A stretch of DNA of 7,682 nt from CAYSVN01 sp964434585 (GTDB taxonomy: Bacteria; Patescibacteriota; Gracilibacteria; Peribacterales; Peribacteraceae): assembly GCA_964434585.1 (NCBI GenBank), contig CAYSVN010000060.1, positions 1 through 7,682 of the forward strand. The letters are read 5' to 3'. Under the pieces are notes generated by a model. That model did no database searches. It had not been told where the DNA came from and saw only the letters and a list, made by a program, of their open reading frames with translations. Within the stretch, counting starts at the first letter, position 1; every line of letters starts with the position of its first letter. A program made the position numbers and the translations under genes. This document shows, in pieces, positions 1-5,791 of the stretch.

Positions 1-148
1 GTTTTTTAGGGAGCTCTAATAATTGCAACAGCTTCCCAGTTACACGCGTGTCTTCACAAAGGATGCCGTCACATTCTTTTAGGGCTTCAATAGCACGTAG
101 TGTTATGTCTTTAGTATTGCCAATAGGAGTTGCGACGATAGAGAGCAT
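1..148 (-). CDS. rsmI: 16S rRNA (cytidine-1402-2'-O)-methyltransferase, N-terminal part (cut by window edge)
   Basis: Reading the reverse strand from the ATG at 148-146 gives 49 codons with no stop before the window edge. The product begins MLSIVATPIGNTKDITLRAI and continues with a CEDTR motif near residues 32-36. The ATPIGN stretch, the DITLRA..AL helix and the CEDTR motif are the N-terminal hallmarks of RsmI, a SAM-dependent tetrapyrrole-methylase-fold enzyme. It 2'-O-methylates C1402 in the decoding centre of 16S rRNA. The start is the natural one, because family members begin two to four residues before the ATPIGN motif. No Shine-Dalgarno precedes it. The gene is transcribed away from the ATPase operon. 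The C-terminal four fifths are outside the window, so intactness cannot be judged. Confidence 0.9.
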   Translation of the reverse strand, partial: MLSIVATPIGNTKDITLRAIEALKECDGILCEDTRVTGKLLQLLELPKK

Positions 149-155
149 ATTTAGG

Positions 156-161
156 GTTATA
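156..161 (-). promoter_or_regulatory. Possible -10 element for rsmI
   Basis: On the reverse strand TATAAC lies seven bases before the rsmI ATG, matching the bacterial -10 consensus at five of six positions. Transcription from it would start almost at the ATG, giving a leaderless or nearly leaderless mRNA, which would fit the missing Shine-Dalgarno. No convincing -35 box at normal spacing is visible, so this is a weak call. Confidence 0.3.
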
Positions 162-163
162 TT

Positions 164-279
164 GAGGGTTTTTGTTGTACGAGGCAAGAAGTTCTAGACG
201 TCCTAGATGAAGTAGAGGTTTTTTATCACCTTTACAACATCTAGAACTTCTATTTCCTCTGCAACCTCAAAAAACCCTC
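164..279. repeat. Long imperfect inverted repeat in the divergent intergenic region
   Basis: Four blocks on the left pair in order with four on the right. GAGGGTTTTT (164-173) pairs with 270-279, GTTG (174-177) with 262-265, GAGG (181-184) with 256-259, and AGAAGTTCTAGA (187-198) with 240-251. Small bulges separate the blocks. The apical region holds a further hairpin, 212-219 with 228-235, eight base pairs including one G-U when read as + strand RNA. An alternative inner pairing (203-209 with 238-244) competes with the outer arm. No coding sequence or convincing target-site duplication is seen. It may be a MITE-like insertion, a structured 5' leader or small RNA, or an operator region shared by rsmI and the ATPase operon. 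The pairing is directly visible; the role is unknown. Confidence 0.75.
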
Positions 280-308
280 TTGTTTTTCTCACCAATCTAC
301 CATAAAGT
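280..308 (+). promoter_or_regulatory. Possible promoter of the ATPase operon
   Basis: TTGTTT (280-285) and TAAAGT (303-308) are separated by 17 bases, the ideal sigma-70 spacing, but match the -35 and -10 consensus at only three and four of six positions. Transcription would begin near 315, leaving a leader of about 20 bases before the first ATPase gene. It is the best candidate in the 187-base divergent region, but it is weak. Confidence 0.25.
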
Positions 309-335
309 GCCTGTTCAGTTTTCACACTACTATTT

Positions 336-659
336 ATGTCTAACCAGAACCCATTTACACAGGTAGCGCAGGCCGAAGAAAAGGCTCAGCAAGCCATCGA
401 AGCGTTCAAGAAAAAGCTTCGTACTAGCACAGAAAAAGAGCGTGAAAAGCTACAAAAAAAACACGAAGAAAAAATGGAAGAAATGCGTAACGAAAAACGT
501 GAAGCATTAAAAGCTGAAAAAACAGCATTAAAAGGAGCGCTGACAAAAGCAAGCGATGATAAGCAGGCAGCTTGTGAAAAACTTAAAGATAATGCCAGTA
601 GCAATATGAAAGATGCAGCTGCAATTATTGTTGATACTTTCTTCTCTCTGACAAAATAA
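336..659 (+). CDS. atpH: V-type ATP synthase subunit H/G (peripheral stalk)
   Basis: The 107-residue product is almost entirely predicted alpha-helix rich in Glu, Lys and Ala. A continuous charged coiled coil runs from about residue 10 to 90, and a short hydrophobic C-terminal helix (AAAIIVDTFFSLTK) follows. This matches the small peripheral-stalk subunit (archaeal H, eukaryotic G, Enterococcus NtpF), which pairs with subunit E to form the stator stalks linking the A3B3 head to subunit I. Length (about 100-110 residues), architecture and position directly before subunit I support the call, since low-complexity coils alone are not diagnostic. The ATG at 336 has no Shine-Dalgarno. The stop codon overlaps the next start (TAATG), implying translational coupling. 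Confidence 0.8.
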   Translation: MSNQNPFTQVAQAEEKAQQAIEAFKKKLRTSTEKEREKLQKKHEEKMEEMRNEKREALKAEKTALKGALTKASDDKQAACEKLKDNASSNMKDAAAIIVDTFFSLTK

Positions 660-2581
660 TGGCAATGCAACAAATGCAAAAAGTGGCTATTATGACTCAT
701 AAAACACAAGAAGACCTTGTGCTTGAAACGTTGCAAAAGCAAGGAGTTTTGCAAATTAGTAAGCAAACCGATGAAGTGAGTGACCGTGAAGGAGAAGTAA
801 AATTTAAAGAGGCTGAATTGCAATTTGCTATTGATACATTGGCGGACTACATGACGCCAGAAATCGAAGATAATCTTAAAATAAAGTTAAACGATGTTGA
901 TTTAGAACGTTTTGGAAAACAGCAAGATGTAAGTGAAATAATTGAAAGCGTGCATAGCGTACAAACAGCAAAAGCAGCTGATGAGCGCTTACTAAGTGAT
1001 GCACAAGCAGCAGTGGCAATGTTAGAGCCATGGGCAGAGCTGCAGACAGGAGGAGCTCAATACATTACCAGTTCGTTTTTGGGAACAATTCCAAAAAATA
1101 GAATTGATGATTTTTCTGACACATTAAAGAAAAAAGTTAAAACAGCATACCTAGAACGTTTATCTATTACTGACGATAAGCAAACCGTACGTATTACTGG
1201 CTTAAAAAGCAATCATGCAACCATAGAGTCACTAGCAACCGAATTTGGGTTTACAGCCAGTACGAATGTAAACTTCGATGAATCTATTCAGTCTCAGCTT
1301 GCAACGCATATAAAAACAGTTGATGAGGTAAGTGCACGAGCAAGCGGCCGCGAAGAAGTGTTGGCAACCTTAGCACAAAGTATTCCAGACCTACAAAACA
1401 TGAAGAGATACCTAGGCTGGGAAGAGAGCAAAGAACATGCGCGAACAAACATGGAGCAAACAAGCCAAACAAAAATAATGCACGGCTGGATGCCAAAAAA
1501 TAAAATCAAGTCACTAGAAACTGTATTAGCAGGCGTAGCGCCAACAAGTACCATTTTGCCCGTTGAACCAAAAGAAGGAGAGGTTGCACCAATCGCATTA
1601 AAAAACCGCTGGTGGATGAAGCCGTTCGAGGCAGTAACAACATTGTATGGCCTACCAAACAATAGTGAGTTTGACCCAACTTCAGCTCTTTCGCCGTTCT
1701 TTATTTTATTTTACGCTCTTTGTTTAACAGATGCGGGATACGGTGTTATTTTAACATTAGTATTTGGTATTTACATTCTTGTTAAAAAAGTAACGATTGA
1801 TGAAAATCCATTATTCTGGCTTCTACTGTTTAGTGGAATAGTTACAACATTAGTTGGTATTCCGTTTGGTGGTTGGATGGGGCTTGATCCTGCAAAAGTA
1901 GCAAATCACATACCAGCACTTACAACCGAGCGTATGATTGATGGTGTGATGACTCCAGTATTCCTTGGCCAAATTTGGCATCTTGGAAAAGAGTCTGGTA
2001 TTTCATTCTTACAAAACCTTTCATTAGTACTTGGTATTGTTCACTTATTTACAGGAATGTTCTTAGCTGGTTGGCATAAATTTGTTCATGGCAAAAAAGC
2101 AGAAGCTATGTGGAATGATTTTACACCACACTTACTTTTAGGAGCTATTTTACTGTACGTATTCCAAGGTACAACTACTACTATGTGGATTATGGTTGCA
2201 ACTATTGCCATTCTGGTATGGGGTAAAGGGTACGGTTCGCCGTGGTACCTTCGACCATTGGTTGGCTTTGCAGGCTTGCTTAATTTTTCTATTGGAATGC
2301 TAACAAATAGCTTAAGTTACTTACGTATTTTAGCTCTAGGGTTGGTAACAGGTGCTATTGCTGGAGCTGTAAACCAAGTAGCGGTGGAGGTGGGAACATT
2401 ATTCCCAACAGGTGTGGATTATCTTATTATTGCAATAATCTTTATTGGTGGCCATGTTGTTAGTGTAGTGCTTAATGCGCTCGGTAGCTTTATTCACTCT
2501 GGTCGTCTGCAGTTTATTGAATTCTTTGGTCAGTTCTTCGAAGGTGGTGGTAAACCATTTACACCGTTTAAACGGTCGTAA
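659..2581 (+). CDS. atpI: V-type ATP synthase subunit I (membrane stator, a subunit)
   Basis: This 640-residue protein has the two-part layout of the I/a subunit. A soluble, coiled-coil-rich N-terminal half (about residues 1-320) contacts the peripheral stalks. A C-terminal membrane domain of roughly seven or eight helices (about 343-612) forms the two ion half-channels against the K ring. Diagnostic sites are the LTDAGYG motif (residues 356-362), SYLRILALGL with Arg556, and the GHVVSVVLNALGSFIHSGRL block with Arg616. Arg556 and Arg616 match the paired arginines that release the ion from the proteolipid carboxylate (Arg563 and Arg622 in Thermus thermophilus). The tail EFFGQFFEGGGKPFTPF is the family C-terminus. 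Length is normal. The start overlaps the atpH stop. A second Met at residue 3 is an equally possible start. Confidence 0.97.
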   Translation: MAMQQMQKVAIMTHKTQEDLVLETLQKQGVLQISKQTDEVSDREGEVKFKEAELQFAIDTLADYMTPEIEDNLKIKLNDVDLERFGKQQDVSEIIESVHSVQTAKAADERLLSDAQAAVAMLEPWAELQTGGAQYITSSFLGTIPKNRIDDFSDTLKKKVKTAYLERLSITDDKQTVRITGLKSNHATIESLATEFGFTASTNVNFDESIQSQLATHIKTVDEVSARASGREEVLATLAQSIPDLQNMKRYLGWEESKEHARTNMEQTSQTKIMHGWMPKNKIKSLETVLAGVAPTSTILPVEPKEGEVAPIALKNRWWMKPFEAVTTLYGLPNNSEFDPTSALSPFFILFYALCLTDAGYGVILTLVFGIYILVKKVTIDENPLFWLLLFSGIVTTLVGIPFGGWMGLDPAKVANHIPALTTERMIDGVMTPVFLGQIWHLGKESGISFLQNLSLVLGIVHLFTGMFLAGWHKFVHGKKAEAMWNDFTPHLLLGAILLYVFQGTTTTMWIMVATIAILVWGKGYGSPWYLRPLVGFAGLLNFSIGMLTNSLSYLRILALGLVTGAIAGAVNQVAVEVGTLFPTGVDYLIIAIIFIGGHVVSVVLNALGSFIHSGRLQFIEFFGQFFEGGGKPFTPFKRS

Positions 2582-2582
2582 G

Positions 2583-2604
2583 ATGTCTTGATTTTTAAAG
2601 ACGT
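2583..2604 (+). other. Small RNA hairpin in the atpI-atpK spacer
   Basis: The spacer from 2582 to 2662 is the longest inside the operon. It begins with a possible stem-loop: 2583-2589 (ATGTCTT) pairs with 2598-2604 (AAGACGT), with one G-U pair and an eight-base loop. The rest of the spacer is U- and C-rich. There is no adjacent U-run typical of a terminator. A role in processing or in raising translation of the proteolipid, needed in many copies, is only inferred. Confidence 0.3.
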
Positions 2605-2627
2605 TTACCTCAAGATACTGCTTCTAA

Positions 2628-2662
2628 AATTACTTTTTATCTCTTATTTCTTTCTTTCTATC
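2628..2662 (+). promoter_or_regulatory. Pyrimidine-rich translation leader of atpK
   Basis: The 35 bases before the atpK ATG are nearly all T and C, ending in TTATTTCTTTCTTTCTATC, with no purine-rich Shine-Dalgarno. A similar TTATTTCTT-containing tract precedes atpA at 5764-5791. Such U-rich unstructured leaders are known to help ribosome recruitment, for example through ribosomal protein S1. That role here is inference from composition alone. Confidence 0.4.
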
Positions 2663-3232
2663 ATGCGTATTACTCGTATTTCTCTCCCAGTAGTTACTGC
2701 TGCAATTATGCTAGCTCCAACTACAACACTTGCACAAGATGCTGCAAACACTGCCGCTGCAACCGCTAGCGTGTGGGGTCCTGCTCTTGCGTTCCTTGGT
2801 GCTGCTCTTGCAGTTGCTCTTGCCTGTATTGGTTCTTCTATTGGTGTATCTGTTACTGGTCAAGCTGGTGCAGGTCTTTTAACAGAAAAACCAGGTTTAG
2901 CTGGTAAAGTTATTGTTCTTACCGCTCTTCCTTCTTCACAGGGTCTTTACGGAATGGTTGCTGTGCTTCTATTCATCTTCCAGCATGCAGAAAAGCTAAC
3001 AGCTGGTATTACATTTACAGCTGGTATGATGTACTTTGCTGCTTTTATTCCTGTTGCAATTTCATGTCTAACTTCTGCACCTTTACAAGCTAAAGTTTGT
3101 GCCGCTGGTATGCACATGCTTGCAAAAGACGAAGGATCAACTGGTCGTGTTATTACACTAGCTGCCCTTGTTGAAACATACGCTCTTGTTGGTTTCCTTA
3201 TTACCTTCTTTATGCTTAACGCTCTTGCGTAA
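2663..3232 (+). CDS. atpK: V-type ATP synthase subunit K (proteolipid, duplicated-hairpin rotor ring subunit)
   Basis: The ATG at 2663 gives 189 residues. A 25-28 residue signal-like N-terminus (MRITRISLPVV...TTTLAQDAA) is followed by four membrane helices at roughly 39-61, 83-107, 115-137 and 163-187. These form two fused c-type hairpins. Only the second carries the ion-binding carboxylate, Glu171 in ALVETYALVGF; the first has LPSSQGLYG (residues 89-97) instead. Compared with Enterococcus hirae NtpK, Leu89, Ser92, Gln93, Gln142 and Glu171 occupy the positions of the Na+ ligands Leu61, Thr64, Gln65, Gln110 and Glu139. This predicts a Na+-binding ring with one site per duplicated hairpin. Leu codons are dominated by CTT, unlike the A-rich choices in neighbours, consistent with high expression. 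An upstream in-frame TTG at 2588 would add 25 residues and is not favoured. Confidence 0.95.
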   Translation: MRITRISLPVVTAAIMLAPTTTLAQDAANTAAATASVWGPALAFLGAALAVALACIGSSIGVSVTGQAGAGLLTEKPGLAGKVIVLTALPSSQGLYGMVAVLLFIFQHAEKLTAGITFTAGMMYFAAFIPVAISCLTSAPLQAKVCAAGMHMLAKDEGSTGRVITLAALVETYALVGFLITFFMLNALA

Positions 3233-3251
3233 GCTTTTCCTTTTTTAAACC

Positions 3252-3806
3252 ATGCCCCTTAAAGATTTACTCACCGCCATAGAGAAGCATCTTCAGCAGA
3301 CATTAAAAACTCTGCAGTCTACGCATGATGAAGAAATTGCAGCTCTTAAAACTGAAGCAAAACAAATGTTGCAGCAAGATTCAGACACGCTTGAAGGCAA
3401 GTTTGAACTTAAGAAACTACAATTAAGCCGTAAAGCAAATGATCATGCCGATCGTGAAAAAAGTAATGGCATTCTAGCTGTTAAGCGCAATCTTTTAGAC
3501 GAGGTTTATAATCAGGCAGCTCAAAAATTAGCAGCAAGCTCTCCTAAAGATTTAGCACCAGTTTGGCAGTGGGCCTTAGGTCAAGTACATCAAGCTGGTA
3601 CACTTATGCCTTCAAAAGCATTTGCAAGCGTAGCAAGCGAGTTAACAAAAAGTACAGAGCTTACCGTTGGTGAAACTATTGAGGCTGTTCATGGTTTTAA
3701 AGTAATAACAAAAACTCAAGAGTTTGATTTTACCCTAGAAACAATTATTAATTCCCTTATTCGTCCTGCCACTGAGCACAGTGTTGCAGACAAGCTTTTT
3801 AGCTAA
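3252..3806 (+). CDS. atpE: V-type ATP synthase subunit E (peripheral stalk)
   Basis: The product has 184 residues, close to the usual 185-200. About the first 75 residues form a charged helix (MPLKDLLTAIEKHLQQTL...EEIAALKTEAKQML) able to coil with subunit H. A smaller mixed alpha/beta domain follows, with the late VHGFKVITKTQEFDFTLETIINSL segment. That segment resembles the C-terminal region of E, where an ill-defined strand and the final helix dock on the head of the enzyme. E and H together form the stator stalks. Identification rests on architecture, size and its place between K and C, where E is usual. It begins 19 bases after atpK behind a T-rich stretch with no Shine-Dalgarno, and ends three bases before atpC. 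Confidence 0.9.
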   Translation: MPLKDLLTAIEKHLQQTLKTLQSTHDEEIAALKTEAKQMLQQDSDTLEGKFELKKLQLSRKANDHADREKSNGILAVKRNLLDEVYNQAAQKLAASSPKDLAPVWQWALGQVHQAGTLMPSKAFASVASELTKSTELTVGETIEAVHGFKVITKTQEFDFTLETIINSLIRPATEHSVADKLFS

Positions 3807-3809
3807 ACA

Positions 3810-4805
3810 ATGTTTAATAGTAATAACGATTTTGGCTTTGCGTATGGACGCCTTGGTGTGCTGCAGCAAATGTTGGTGTCACAAGTAGATGTCGACCGTT
3901 TACTAGGTACGCATGATGTTAAAGAGTGTGAACGTGCTATTCGCGAATTAGATTTCACGCAAGATATTGATAAAGAAAGTGAAACATTACTGCAAGAAGT
4001 TGCTTTATGGGTACAAGATGAAGTTTCAAAAATGACAAACGATAAAGACAGAGCTGTCTTTCATATTTTGTGGTTACAAGAATATGCTCCAACGTTAATG
4101 TATGTTCTTAAAAAGCACATGGGTCTCATTGCAGAAGATGTGCAGGCGCCACCAGCATTGTTTGAAGCATACAAGCAAAGTGATATTGTAAAATTTTTAG
4201 AGAAGCGCAATATTGGCTCGTTACCAAAACAAATTGAAGCGCTGTATCAACATGTGCAAGATGATCAAAAAGAATACGAACAAAACGACCTTCCAAAAGC
4301 TATTGATCAGCGTGTCGCACAGTTTATTGCTGATACACAGGCAATGCTTGCTAAAAAAAGTGGTAGCACTCTATTAATAGACTACGTTACACACCAAATT
4401 GACCAGCAAAATATTCGAACAGCCTCCCGTGCCGTTAAAGCAGGGGATAGCCATGTGTCACAATTTTTAACTGGCGGTAGCGTGCAGCCAAAAAATTGGG
4501 CAAATGCAACAGAAGAAAGCTTACCAAATATTATTACACGAAGCTCAGTAGGAATGCAGGTAGACAATGCTTTAAGCAGCCCAATAGAACTCGAAAAACA
4601 ATTAGCAGAAAATACAGCTAGTGATATTGCAAAAATGTGGAACGTTCCACTAAGTATTGAGCCTGTGTTTGCCTTTGCGGCATTAGTGCTTAACCACCTA
4701 CGCGTGTTACGTGTTATGCTTATTGGTAAGCGTAACGGCATGAGCCCGCAAGAAGTTAAAGCGATGTTGCCACCTTTTATTAAGCCTACTCACTATGTGT
4801 CATAA
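3810..4805 (+). CDS. atpC: V-type ATP synthase subunit C (central stalk, d-type)
   Basis: This 331-residue, mainly helical protein fits subunit C (eukaryotic d), the funnel that seats the central axle on the K ring. Visible family features are the N-terminal FAYGRLGVLQQMLVSQVDVDRLL segment and the repeated three-helix-bundle pattern with Leu/Ile/Asp-rich helices. The C-terminal ending ALVLNHLRVLRVMLIGKRNGMSPQEVKAML matches the typical LR.I..GK.NG.s.eeI signature. Length is normal (320-350). The gene starts three bases after atpE and its TAA overlaps the ATG of the next reading frame (TAATG), the same junction type as H-I. Arginine is mainly CGT/CGC with a single AGA, in contrast to the following gene. 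Confidence 0.94.
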   Translation: MFNSNNDFGFAYGRLGVLQQMLVSQVDVDRLLGTHDVKECERAIRELDFTQDIDKESETLLQEVALWVQDEVSKMTNDKDRAVFHILWLQEYAPTLMYVLKKHMGLIAEDVQAPPALFEAYKQSDIVKFLEKRNIGSLPKQIEALYQHVQDDQKEYEQNDLPKAIDQRVAQFIADTQAMLAKKSGSTLLIDYVTHQIDQQNIRTASRAVKAGDSHVSQFLTGGSVQPKNWANATEESLPNIITRSSVGMQVDNALSSPIELEKQLAENTASDIAKMWNVPLSIEPVFAFAALVLNHLRVLRVMLIGKRNGMSPQEVKAMLPPFIKPTHYVS

Positions 4806-5416
4806 TGCGTAAAGGAGACTTTCATTGTATGGCCTCAGACAGTGTTCATTTTGACACCAGTCAACTTGTTGATCATTTACCAGAAATTTTGGATCAATAT
4901 CCGAGTGTACTTAATGAAAATGACTTATCATTTCTTAAAGATATAAATGCTATTGAAGATGACGCTTCTCGAATTGAACAATTAGATTTTTTTTATTCTG
5001 TAAGAGCTAAGAAAATTATTGAAGGATATCAAAATTCATTAAAAAGAAAGATAGTCGGCCATTTAAATAAAACATCGTTAACTGATCCACATGAAGGTTA
5101 TTTAGTGGGTACAATTGAACGCTCTGGACCAAAAATTCAATTAGAGCAAACCGCAACAATGTTAGCGAATTTTAGAGATCCTATTTCAAATCAAAGAATG
5201 TTTGAAGTGGGCACTTCTCAAGCCGAGACATATCTACTTGCAGATAATCCTGAAAAAAAGTTTACCAGCAATTATTTAGCAGACGAAGTTTCAATCGAAA
5301 AAAATGAAGCAACAACCGAAATTTTTGATGCCAGAATGTCACTTAAACAACGAGTGCTTAAATTTGCGTTTACAAAAGCTCCAGGCCTTACTCGCACACT
5401 TCTAAAAACCTCATGA
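4805..5416 (+). CDS. Hypothetical protein inserted between subunits C and F
   Basis: I do not recognise this protein. It has 203 codons from the ATG overlapping the atpC stop, or 195 from the second ATG at 4829. It appears soluble and acidic over most of its length, with no membrane segment or signal peptide. The C-terminal 25 residues, from about SLKQRVLKFAFTKAP onward, form a basic amphipathic tail. No nucleotide-binding or metal motif is apparent. V-type operons normally run directly from C to F, so a gene here is not canonical. Five of its ten Arg codons are AGA, which is almost unused in the neighbours, and the sequence looks more A+T-rich. It ends in TGA, overlapping the atpF start (ATGA), while the ATPase genes end in TAA. 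An accessory ATPase factor or an acquired passenger gene are both possible. Confidence 0.75.
   Translation: MRKGDFHCMASDSVHFDTSQLVDHLPEILDQYPSVLNENDLSFLKDINAIEDDASRIEQLDFFYSVRAKKIIEGYQNSLKRKIVGHLNKTSLTDPHEGYLVGTIERSGPKIQLEQTATMLANFRDPISNQRMFEVGTSQAETYLLADNPEKKFTSNYLADEVSIEKNEATTEIFDARMSLKQRVLKFAFTKAPGLTRTLLKTS
4811..4818 (+). promoter_or_regulatory. Shine-Dalgarno sequence deciding an alternative start of the hypothetical gene
   Basis: AAAGGAGA is the only clear Shine-Dalgarno-like sequence before any start in this window. It lies 11 bases before the ATG at 4829, which would give a 195-residue protein beginning MASDSVHFDT. It falls inside the first codons of the longer frame from 4805. The TAATG overlap favours 4805 and the ribosome binding site favours 4829; I lean slightly to 4829. 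Confidence 0.5.
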
Positions 5417-5763
5417 ACTACAAAATAGCTATTGTTGGAACACAAGAAACTGTAGGAGGCTTTGCCTTACTAGGAGTAGATGTTGTAGGTGTAAGTGGTA
5501 ACAAAGAGGCTCTAGAACGTATTTTTGAACTAAAGAAAACACTTGTAAAAGACAAGCAAGGCGTAGAGCGCAATCAGTATGGGATTATATTTGTCACCGA
5601 AGATTTGATGACAAATATAACTCCAGACGATCAAAAAAAACTAAGCCGTAGTGCGCTGCCAGCCGTTATTGCCCTACCAAGCCGTAGTGGTAGTAGCGGG
5701 TATAGCGAAGAGCGTCTACGCAGCATAGCAGAACGGGCAATTGGTTCTGATATTCTTTCGTAA
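5413..5763 (+). CDS. atpF: V-type ATP synthase subunit F (central stalk)
   Basis: The 116-residue product starts MNYKIAIVGTQETVGGFALLGVDVVGV, the typical beta-alpha-beta opening of subunit F. A middle YGIIFVTEDL strand (residues 56-65) and ALPAVIALPSRSGSSGYS (81-98) follow. It closes with the C-terminal helix ERLRSIAERAIGSDIL. These are the landmarks of the Rossmann-like N-domain and the mobile C-terminal helix of F (called NtpG in Enterococcus). F binds subunit D in the rotor axle and modulates ATP hydrolysis. Length is slightly above the usual 100-110, with extra residues around 43-55 (VKDKQGVERNQ). The ATG overlaps the TGA of the upstream gene by four bases; no Shine-Dalgarno is visible. 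Confidence 0.95.
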   Translation: MNYKIAIVGTQETVGGFALLGVDVVGVSGNKEALERIFELKKTLVKDKQGVERNQYGIIFVTEDLMTNITPDDQKKLSRSALPAVIALPSRSGSSGYSEERLRSIAERAIGSDILS

Positions 5764-5791
5764 TTTATTTCTTCATTTCTTTTCTCGTATT
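5764..5791 (+). promoter_or_regulatory. Pyrimidine-rich translation leader of atpA
   Basis: The 28-base spacer between atpF and atpA is almost purely T and C with scattered A, has no Shine-Dalgarno, and shares the TTATTTCTT string with the atpK leader. K and A are two of the subunits needed in multiple copies, so a common translation-enhancing leader is a reasonable but untested reading. Confidence 0.35.

Noticed and set aside
386..823. 145-codon reverse-strand open frame over atpH and the start of atpI
   Set aside because: It is antisense to two well-supported genes, with low-complexity Ser/Phe/Leu composition mirroring the Lys/Glu/Ala codons of the real coiled coil.
1284..1662. Two overlapping reverse-strand open frames inside atpI
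   Set aside because: They are shadows of a strongly identified gene, show no recognisable motif, and overlap each other in different frames.
2588..2662. TTG start giving a 214-residue subunit K
   Set aside because: The extra 25 residues (MIFKDVYLKILLL...) would precede an already complete signal-like N-terminus. The ATG at 2663 gives a more sensible protein and leaves the spacer as an untranslated leader.
3218..3247. Possible terminator between atpK and atpE (ACGC-TCTT-GCGT followed by a T-rich run)
   Set aside because: The stem has only four pairs, overlaps the end of the coding sequence, and the T-run is interrupted by C. It is too weak to call.
4382..4741. 119-codon reverse-strand open frame inside atpC
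   Set aside because: It lies fully within the identified subunit C gene and has no domain features.
5414..5416. Use of TGA as a sense codon (as in Gracilibacteria)
   Set aside because: If TGA were sense, the frame would extend only a few codons to a TAG, adding nothing. The large ATPase genes contain no in-frame TGA and align at full length under the standard code.
5643..5689. 11-base direct repeat AAGCCGTAGTG inside atpF
   Set aside because: It arises from repeated Ser-Arg-Ser codons in a conserved coding region, with only two copies and no regular spacing.
5741..5791. TTG start giving a 601-residue subunit A
   Set aside because: The start lies within atpF, and family members begin at the MPSIIKIIGP barrel strand encoded from 5792.
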